A stretch of DNA of 35,982 bases, from positions 1 to 35,982 of the IMG/VR virus record IMGVR_UViG_3300021962_000014; one strand, given 5' to 3'. A program made the position numbers and the translations under genes. Under the pieces are notes generated by a model. It was not told the origin of the DNA and did not search any database. It was given only the letters and a program-made list of their open reading frames with translations. Position 1 is the stretch's first letter; each line of letters opens with the position of its first letter. Origin of the DNA: a virus. Of the stretch, positions 14,058-18,659 are shown piece by piece.

Positions 14058-15182
14058 TTAAGCCTCCGGTGTCAGTGGCATGACAACCATGTCGCAATTT
14101 GGCGACTTGATCAGCATGGCCGACTTGCTGTTAGTCAAGTGAATTTCAATTGGGCTTGTGATCTTTTGCAGGACTGGCAACAGGTAATTTGGATCAATCG
14201 AAATGTCAACCGCATCACCTTCAGTAACAACCTCACAAGTTGTCACAGCGTCACCCGCGTCTGCTGATCTGGCTGTTAGCTTGCATAAACCTAGATCAGA
14301 CTGAAATGACATTTTCACCGCTCGCGACTCTTCTGATGTCGATACGTTTGCTTTTGAAACCGCTTCAGCAAACTCTTTCGGCAACGCTCTGACAACCGTA
14401 TTGCCGCTTTGTGGAATCACATCCTGATATCGTGGAAATCTACCTTCAACTAACCTGGTGCAAATCACGGCCCGCGATGTGCGAAAGTAAGCGTTTTTGC
14501 CTGTGATTGCAATGTCGCAGAATTCTTCGCCTTTAATCTTTGACAATATCTGTAACGCCTTGGCAGGCACCACGGTGGTAAATGCAATATCACCGTCAAG
14601 CTCATGCGTGATTTGGGCATTATCAAGAGTTGCCAACACAAGCCGCCGCCCGTCGGTTGCAACCAATCGCAACTCTTTTCGGATCGGGTCAGGTTCAAAC
14701 AGCACACCGCTTAGGGCATATCGTGTTGACTCCGGATCTGTGCAGACAATAGTTAGGTCAATTGCTTTTTGCAGATCGGTCATGTCCACACAGAGACCGC
14801 GCAACTTCTCAATTGTCGGGTTTTCCGGTGATGGAAACCTGACCGGGTCTTGGCTTGTGAAATTCCACTTGCCAGACTTTTCGGTTACGCAGACCTTATT
14901 TTCGTTTGACCTGATTTCAATTTCAGTGTCGGTTTTGAGCTTATCAAGAATCTCTTTAAGCCAAACAGGGCTAAGCAGAATTTCACCCGCTTCACTGACC
15001 GTTACGCCCGCAACAGTATATGAAATTGACTGGTCAAGGTTATTTGCAATCAACTTTGATTCTGACTCTGAACAAACCAACTTGACCGCTTGCAATATAG
15101 GCTGCGGCGAGTTCTTCGGCACAACCGGCATAACTGTTGCCAGTGCCGCTTTCAGGCCCAAAACGTTAAACCTTGCTATCAC
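14058..15182 (-). CDS. dnaN: DNA polymerase III beta subunit (sliding clamp)
   Basis: The product is 374 aa from GTG 15182, close to the usual 366. DnaN features include the three-domain length, RYALSGVLFEPDPIRKELRL followed by VATDGRRLVLA, EGRFPRYQDVIP in the middle domain, and a C-terminal MVVMPLTPEA where bacterial clamps have the MP(M/L)R strand. GTG 15182 is chosen because AGAGGA is correctly spaced and the encoded start (MIARFNVLG) aligns with clamp N-termini. The phage has no recognisable replicative polymerase, so the clamp may recruit host polymerase III or repair enzymes to phage DNA. Confidence 0.92.
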   Translation of the reverse strand: MIARFNVLGLKAALATVMPVVPKNSPQPILQAVKLVCSESESKLIANNLDQSISYTVAGVTVSEAGEILLSPVWLKEILDKLKTDTEIEIRSNENKVCVTEKSGKWNFTSQDPVRFPSPENPTIEKLRGLCVDMTDLQKAIDLTIVCTDPESTRYALSGVLFEPDPIRKELRLVATDGRRLVLATLDNAQITHELDGDIAFTTVVPAKALQILSKIKGEEFCDIAITGKNAYFRTSRAVICTRLVEGRFPRYQDVIPQSGNTVVRALPKEFAEAVSKANVSTSEESRAVKMSFQSDLGLCKLTARSADAGDAVTTCEVVTEGDAVDISIDPNYLLPVLQKITSPIEIHLTNSKSAMLIKSPNCDMVVMPLTPEA

Positions 15183-15372
15183 AATAATCCTCTTTCGAAA
15201 TACCTTGTTGGATTGCATGCCCGTGGCAGATTGCAATCGTGAGATTGTGCCGGTTAATTGCTTTTGATTCTGATTCGGTCACAGGCCAGTTTGTGACCTG
15301 CCTGGCGGCCATTTGGTAAAACTTGGCCGCGGCTACTAGCTCGCCAAAAAGCTGTTTATCGTGAGGTGTCAA
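15166..15372 (-). CDS. Small hypothetical protein
   Basis: The 68-aa product (TTG start at 15372, AGAGGA about 11 bases upstream) is mixed polar and helical (KQLFGELVAAAKFYQMAARQ). It overlaps the AP2-domain gene by 17 bases and the dnaN start by 17 bases, so it is co-translated with both. No motif is recognised. Confidence 0.5.
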   Translation of the reverse strand: MTPHDKQLFGELVAAAKFYQMAARQVTNWPVTESESKAINRHNLTIAICHGHAIQQGISKEDYCDSKV

Positions 15373-15802
15373 GTGCTGACATCCTCTCGTCTAATCGCTC
15401 AGCGGCTTCCAAGTCGCAATAGACGGCGAACTTGCCTCTAATTCGCCTGGCGGCTTTGTTATATTGTTGTGCGGCTTCCACTGCGGTCAGGCACCGAGCC
15501 ACCACATCAGTTCCGCGACCTCTTGAAATAGAGGCGATCCATCGGCCTTTTTCTGGGTCATAGCAGATTCCAATCACACCACCTTTTTTTGTTTTACAAC
15601 GATTTAGCCGCTTTTGAATCACATCGCCATCACGGCAGCGAAGTTTAACCGCTTGCATGGGCACAGCGGAATCTAGTTCCGCGTCCGTGGGTATGCGATT
15701 ATGTTCAAATCGAAAGGATGCAGCGAATTTGATTCGGGCGTCAAGTGCCTCTCGCATTCCTTGTGATGGCTCAGCGGGGTCAAACGTTTCAGTTTCAGCC
15801 AA
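15356..15802 (-). CDS. AP2/ERF-like DNA-binding domain protein
   Basis: The 148-aa product contains an AP2-type domain at about residues 74-130: GVIGICYDPEKGRWIASISR, then LTAVEAAQQYNKAARRIRGK and FAVY. The GRW.A.I strand, the T..EAA..YN.AAR helix and the G.FA ending are diagnostic. In phages this domain usually accompanies an HNH nuclease; none is present here, so this looks like a stand-alone DNA binder or a homing-endonuclease remnant. The TTG start at 15802 has a strong GAGGAG seven bases upstream. Confidence 0.7.
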   Translation of the reverse strand: MAETETFDPAEPSQGMREALDARIKFAASFRFEHNRIPTDAELDSAVPMQAVKLRCRDGDVIQKRLNRCKTKKGGVIGICYDPEKGRWIASISRGRGTDVVARCLTAVEAAQQYNKAARRIRGKFAVYCDLEAAERLDERMSALDTSR

Positions 15803-15966
15803 TACTTTCTCCTCTCTTTTGGCACGATTGTTTCCTCATGCACCGTGATAATTTCAAAATGATCACGCTCATTCAGGCAATAAGAAACAGTCCTGTGGAC
15901 TACCCTGTCGCTATGGTGGTAGGTGTAAGAAACTTTTTGCGGAATCGGTATTCTGAATTGGTGCAT
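15673..15966 (-). CDS. Small basic hypothetical protein
   Basis: From ATG 15966 (AAGGGG upstream) the 97-aa frame begins MHQFRIPIPQKVSYTYHHSD and continues with a plausible beta-rich, charged stretch to about residue 55. The last 43 residues overlap the AP2 gene out of frame by 130 bases and look less protein-like. The first half fills an otherwise empty stretch, so a real gene is likely, but the long overlap makes the C-terminus doubtful. Confidence 0.45.
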   Translation of the reverse strand: MHQFRIPIPQKVSYTYHHSDRVVHRTVSYCLNERDHFEIITVHEETIVPKERRKYWLKLKRLTPLSHHKECERHLTPESNSLHPFDLNIIAYPRTRN

Positions 15967-16024
15967 TGTCTGACCCCTTTTGACTAATTGAATCAACGGG
16001 GGTATTTTACGGCAGCGTGTCAAG

Positions 16025-16249
16025 TCACTTTTGTGACCTGACGCCTTTGTACATGTAGTGACCCGTGGCACCAATTCGCCCGTACACGTGGGCCATGAAC
16101 GGGTGGAACTGCTCTTCGGTCAAGTACACAGGCCAACAAACTTCATGCCGGTGTGATTTGCCGATTTCGGTTTCAACACCACCATCAAGCGGGCCGCCGT
16201 GATACCGTGATAATTCAACGCGGATTGTGGTGTCAGTCGGTTCGTTCAT
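16025..16249 (-). CDS. Hypothetical phage protein with YHGGPLDGG motif
   Basis: The 74-aa product (MNEPTDTTIRVELSRYHGGP...) has the Y.GGP.DGG motif seen in many small phage proteins of unknown role, followed by a short beta-rich body and a Tyr/Lys-rich end. ATG 16249 has GAGAGG ten bases upstream and overlaps the stop of the preceding gene. The bases around its start are almost the same as those around the start of the gene before it (GCAATCATGA[A/G]CGAACC). Confidence 0.65.
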   Translation of the reverse strand: MNEPTDTTIRVELSRYHGGPLDGGVETEIGKSHRHEVCWPVYLTEEQFHPFMAHVYGRIGATGHYMYKGVRSQK

Positions 16250-16518
16250 GATTGCTTGCCTCTCGCTCTTGCGATTACATGCTTTGACGTTTCGGCCCAC
16301 TCTTTACCGCTTTCGCCAAACAACTCAACAGCTTTTTCCAGTGCCTCAAGTAATTCCGGTGCGGCTGCAATCAACCGCACGTTCGGATCATGCTTGTCGT
16401 GCCCTGGGAGGTAAAACAATAAATCTGTTGTTTTGCCGATTTTAAGGATATTCGTGTGATTATTCACCACATCGGAGAAGGCCGACCAAGGCCCAGGTGT
16501 GTGTGTTGGTTCGCTCAT
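16246..16518 (-). CDS. HTPGPW-type phage hypothetical protein
   Basis: The 90-aa product starts MSEPTHTPGPWSAFSDVVNN, and its middle reads NVRLIAAAPELLEALEKAVE. The combination HTPGPW...RLIAAAPELLEAL is a well-known architecture of small phage proteins with no assigned function. ATG 16518 has AGGAG nine bases upstream. It overlaps the next gene by four bases. It is the first gene after the structured gap that follows csrA. Confidence 0.8.
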   Translation of the reverse strand: MSEPTHTPGPWSAFSDVVNNHTNILKIGKTTDLLFYLPGHDKHDPNVRLIAAAPELLEALEKAVELFGESGKEWAETSKHVIARARGKQS

Positions 16519-16552
16519 GATTGCTTACTCCTGTAGTTGTTAGTAAAACCCA

Positions 16553-16628
16553 TCGCTTGCCAGCCGCTCAGGCCCGCGTGGCCCGATCCGTTACGGCGAG
16601 GTGCAGAGTTAAACACCCGCACGGCTGG
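16553..16628 (-). other. Structured intergenic RNA segment downstream of csrA
   Basis: The gap between csrA and the next gene contains a 9-bp closing stem on the minus strand (TGCCAGCCG near 16620 pairing with CGGCTGGCA near 16556). Inside are smaller hairpins, including GCG-GGTG/CACC-CGC with one bulge and GGCC-ACGCG-GGCC. No U-tract follows, so it is not a simple terminator, and no T-loop or anticodon arm supports a tRNA. One arm resembles the csrA leader (CTTGCCAGCCGCTC-AGGCCC against CTTG-CAGCCGTTCGAGGCCC on the plus strand). Confidence 0.45.
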
Positions 16629-16649
16629 CACCGCCCTCATGCGTGCGGC

Positions 16650-16838
16650 TTACGAGGGGTTAATGTTCGCGTTTTGTTTTTTCTCGATTGCCTGTTTGAC
16701 TTCATCGCGATGCACCGCCACGTCTTTGGGTGCATCAATGCCAATTTTTACCGTGTCGCCTCTGATCTGAATGACCGAGAAACTGATGTCATTACCGATC
16801 CAGATTTTTTGTTCTACTTTGCGTGATAGTACGAGCAT
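16650..16838 (-). CDS. csrA: CsrA/RsmA-type translational regulator
   Basis: The 62-aa product starts MLVLSRKVEQKIWIGNDISF and contains VKIGIDAPKDVAVHRDEVKQ, with the conserved RNA-binding Arg 44 and Leu 4. CsrA dimers bind GGA-bearing hairpins near ribosome-binding sites and change translation and mRNA stability. ATG 16838 has GGAGG ten bases upstream. The frame is open further upstream, but that part translates structured RNA and is rejected. The leader carries six GGA triplets, two of them in the ribosome-binding site, which suggests autoregulation. A phage copy could reset host carbon, motility or lysogeny control. Confidence 0.93.
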   Translation of the reverse strand: MLVLSRKVEQKIWIGNDISFSVIQIRGDTVKIGIDAPKDVAVHRDEVKQAIEKKQNANINPS

Positions 16839-16987
16839 TGTTGTGAATCCTCCATGCGGGTGTAATGGCTGGTTTGCCTGTCTTTCCGTAAGCTCCGTGG
16901 CTTGCAGCCGTTCGAGGCCCAAGCAACACACTTGCAGCACGGAACCTCTACCGAGTCCCCGATCCGAACTGTATGAAAGATCGGGGA
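16839..16987 (-). promoter_or_regulatory. Structured GGA-rich leader of csrA
   Basis: On the minus strand this leader contains a perfect 9-bp hairpin (TCCCCGATC, 14-base loop, GATCGGGGA; 16956-16987). It also has a second, branched region in which TCCGTG pairs with CACGGA and GCTTG pairs with CAAGC around GCC-TCGAAC-GGC. GGA occurs six times, including ACGGA twice and ATGGAGGAT at the ribosome-binding site. This is the pattern expected of a CsrA-bound leader. No U-tract or promoter is obvious. Confidence 0.5.
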
Positions 16988-16988
16988 T

Positions 16989-17031
16989 GGCCACGGGGTG
17001 GAATCGAACCACCCACTTGCCAACCGTGGCC
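16989..17031 (-). ncRNA. tRNA-like acceptor/T-arm minihelix
   Basis: On the minus strand GGCCACGG (17031-17024) pairs over 8 bp with CCGTGGCC (16996-16989). Between them are ten unpaired bases and a textbook T-arm: stem GGTGG, loop TTCGATT, stem CCACC, with the acceptor 3' strand stacked directly on the T-stem as in tRNA. D-arm, anticodon arm and encoded CCA are missing, so this is no functional tRNA. It lies nine bases after the stop of the SSB-like gene. It may be a tRNA relic or an RNase P processing signal. Confidence 0.55.
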
Positions 17032-17040
17032 GGTTGCGAA

Positions 17041-17727
17041 TTAGAAGGGCGTGCCTTCGGGCCAGTCGTCATCGTTGACGGCTTGAGGCTTGAAGCCAGC
17101 CGCGGCCATCTTGGCTTGCTGATGTGCCAGGCTGTTGGATTGCTTGTAAGCCTGCGTTTCTTCTTTAGTCAAATGGTTCACAACCTTCGGAGGCTCTTCG
17201 CCTGTCACCTCAACACATTTGGCGGCAAGGTCGAGAATCCATTGCGGAATGCTATCCTTCGGCGGATCGTCATATGACCAGCAGAACTCGTCGCATTCAG
17301 GCTCGAATGGCACCATGCCGCGTGGGATGCGGCCAAGGCTGGAAATGTCGGTGTAGGTCTTATCGCCTCTTACCGTGTGCGTCACATTGACCATCACACG
17401 CATCGACAACAACTGTTCTGGGTTGAATGTGCCGTTTTCACTAGGGTACGATGAACCCAGAACGGGCTTGAACAACTTATAAAATCCGCTTTTTTCATTA
17501 AGCGATGTGCTGACTGTTTTAGACAGTCTGAAATTGCCATTGCCTTCCGGCATTGGCTCATCAAGCTCAAACACGAGGATGAGCTTACCTTGTGGCTTAT
17601 AGGTTGGGTTGTAGGTGTTAATCTGCGTGCCAACATAATAGACTCTGACCAGTTTGCCCTGGTACGAGCCTTCGGGGCACGGCGTGTATTCTTTGGTGGT
17701 TTTATTTACGAGTGTTGGGATAGGCAT
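17041..17727 (-). CDS. SSB-like phage replication protein
   Basis: The 228-aa product (MPIPTLVNKTTKEYTPCPEG...) resembles phage proteins encoded next to replication genes, with a probable OB-like beta core: YQGKLVRVYYVG, KLILVFELDEPM, a SLNEKSGFYKLFKPVLG segment, and MRVMVNVTHTVRGDKTYTDI. The C-terminus is acidic and ends DDDWPEGTPF, like the protein-interaction tip of SSB proteins. Single-stranded DNA binding is inferred from this tail and the position, not from a definite motif. ATG 17727 has AGGAG upstream. Confidence 0.55.
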   Translation of the reverse strand: MPIPTLVNKTTKEYTPCPEGSYQGKLVRVYYVGTQINTYNPTYKPQGKLILVFELDEPMPEGNGNFRLSKTVSTSLNEKSGFYKLFKPVLGSSYPSENGTFNPEQLLSMRVMVNVTHTVRGDKTYTDISSLGRIPRGMVPFEPECDEFCWSYDDPPKDSIPQWILDLAAKCVEVTGEEPPKVVNHLTKEETQAYKQSNSLAHQQAKMAAAGFKPQAVNDDDWPEGTPF

Positions 17728-17744
17728 GTTAAGGCTCCTAAGTG

Positions 17745-17999
17745 TTAGCCGATGGCCTGGTTGAATTCGTTTGTAGGTTGATACAGCAGTTCCTGCTGTT
17801 GGATGGTTTTTAGTTGGGCACGCATCAACGCCGCGTAAAGCGTGTGGCCGTATGCCTCAAATGCACTGGCCTCTGTTTTTACTGTTGCTCGGTAGATTCC
17901 TTTTTTTGACTTCCAGCCGTATTGCCATTGCGGGTTTAACGCCTTGAATCGCTGCATGGCATCCCGGCAGCGGAACTTTTCGGATGCTGTACAGATCAT
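17745..17999 (-). CDS. Hypothetical protein
   Basis: The 84-aa product (MICTASEKFRCRDAMQRFKA...) has a short alpha/beta pattern with YGWKSKKGIYRATVKTEASA and a C-terminal helix. Its ATG overlaps the stop of the preceding gene (TAATG). It precedes the SSB-like gene in replication operon 2. I do not recognise it. Confidence 0.6.
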   Translation of the reverse strand: MICTASEKFRCRDAMQRFKALNPQWQYGWKSKKGIYRATVKTEASAFEAYGHTLYAALMRAQLKTIQQQELLYQPTNEFNQAIG

Positions 18000-18286
18000 T
18001 ACTTGATCTCCGACAGCAGATCAGCAATCTTGTCAAGAGCACGCACAGCAATGGCGTTGGCCTGGTAGGCTTCTGCACCCGACCGACAAGAAGCTGTCAC
18101 TAATACCAGCTTGGCAATCTTGGCGTTCCGCATTGCCTCGCAGATAACGCTCGCTCTTTCCATTGCCTCGACGGCCTTGTCTTCTTTCTTTTGCTGAGCA
18201 GCGGCAAGCCATGCCGACTCGTCTTGATAGTCAGCTTCAATCTTGGCGGCTTGGTCAGCAAACTCTTGGTCTAAAAGCATGTTCAT
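17999..18286 (-). CDS. Helical hypothetical protein, first gene of replication operon 2
   Basis: The 95-aa product is mainly helical (FADQAAKIEADYQDESAWLA and KKEDKAVEAMERASVICEAM) and ends AVRALDKIADLLSEIK. ATG 18286 has AGGAG six bases upstream; an earlier TTG lacks one. It is the first gene downstream of a promoter with tandem operators and of the putative origin, so it is probably expressed early. No family is recognised. Confidence 0.65.
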   Translation of the reverse strand: MNMLLDQEFADQAAKIEADYQDESAWLAAAQQKKEDKAVEAMERASVICEAMRNAKIAKLVLVTASCRSGAEAYQANAIAVRALDKIADLLSEIK

Positions 18287-18346
18287 GGGTACTCCTGAAA
18301 TATGGTTGGGAAACAAGTGAACAAGTAACTTTGTATCACTGTATCT

Positions 18347-18375
18347 AATTTACTTAGTTACTTAGTTACCGTCAA
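18347..18375 (-). promoter_or_regulatory. Promoter of replication operon 2 with tandem operator
   Basis: On the minus strand TTGACG (18375-18370) and TAAATT (18352-18347) are 17 bases apart. The spacer is almost filled by two copies of TTACTTAGTTA (plus-strand reading, 18350-18360 and 18358-18368) spaced by 8 bp. The same motif occurs in the control region near 22.0 kb, so a common regulator is likely to cover this promoter. Confidence 0.6.
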
Positions 18376-18406
18376 GAGGTATTTCAGTTTTTCGCAAAAT
18401 TATTTT

Positions 18407-18598
18407 GGTGTCCACAGTGTCCCGGGACACCGCCTATTGTTTATTAATTAGTTTCCTTATTACTCCCCTTCTTTTCTTTTTTATTTCTATATTACTTTTT
18501 TATTAGAAAAAGTAAGGACACCGTGGACACCTTTACCCTGTAAGGACTTAGAGTGTGGACACCGTGTGGACACCGTGTGGACACCATGTGGACACGGA
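18407..18598. repeat. GTGGACACC iteron cluster and AT-rich tract: putative replication origin
   Basis: Four tandem 11-bp units (GTGGACACCGT twice, GTGGACACCAT, GTGGACACGGA) occupy 18555-18598. Further copies are at 18516-18531 (GGACACC and GTGGACACC). An inverted copy GGTGTCCAC is at 18407-18415, and a perfect 14-bp palindrome GTGTCCCGGGACAC is at 18417-18430. Between the two groups is an 85-base very AT-rich stretch. Iterons beside a melting region, just downstream of the primase-helicase gene, is the usual layout of an initiator-bound origin. The rest of the 18287-18659 gap holds the promoter and the terminator; no gene is seen in it. Confidence 0.65.
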
Positions 18599-18631
18599 CA
18601 AAAAAAGCCATGCGGATCACGCACGGCTTTT
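18597..18631 (-). terminator. Rho-independent terminator after the primase-helicase gene
   Basis: On the minus strand AAAAGCCGTGCG pairs with CGCATGGCTTTT (12 positions, one mismatch) around a TGATC loop and is followed by a T-run (TTTTTTTG). It lies 28 bases past the stop of the primase-helicase gene. The plus strand has a shorter T-run, so it may also work weakly in that direction. Confidence 0.85.
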
Positions 18632-18659
18632 GATTTGTTCACTTTTGTCAGCTTTTGGT

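Noticed and set aside
16553-16628. A tRNA or tmRNA in the 75-base four-branched structure after csrA
   Set aside because: No TTC-type T-loop, no anticodon loop and no tag reading frame could be found.
16989-17031. A complete tRNA gene at the T-arm
   Set aside because: Only ten bases lie between the acceptor strand and T-stem, so D-arm and anticodon arm are absent and CCA is not encoded.
16839-17072. An N-terminal extension of CsrA by 78 codons
   Set aside because: It translates the structured leader and the tRNA-like element, while the CsrA family begins exactly at MLVLSRK, where a GGAGG site is present.
18555-18598. A CRISPR array
   Set aside because: The repeats are 11 bp and directly adjacent with no spacers; they fit iterons.
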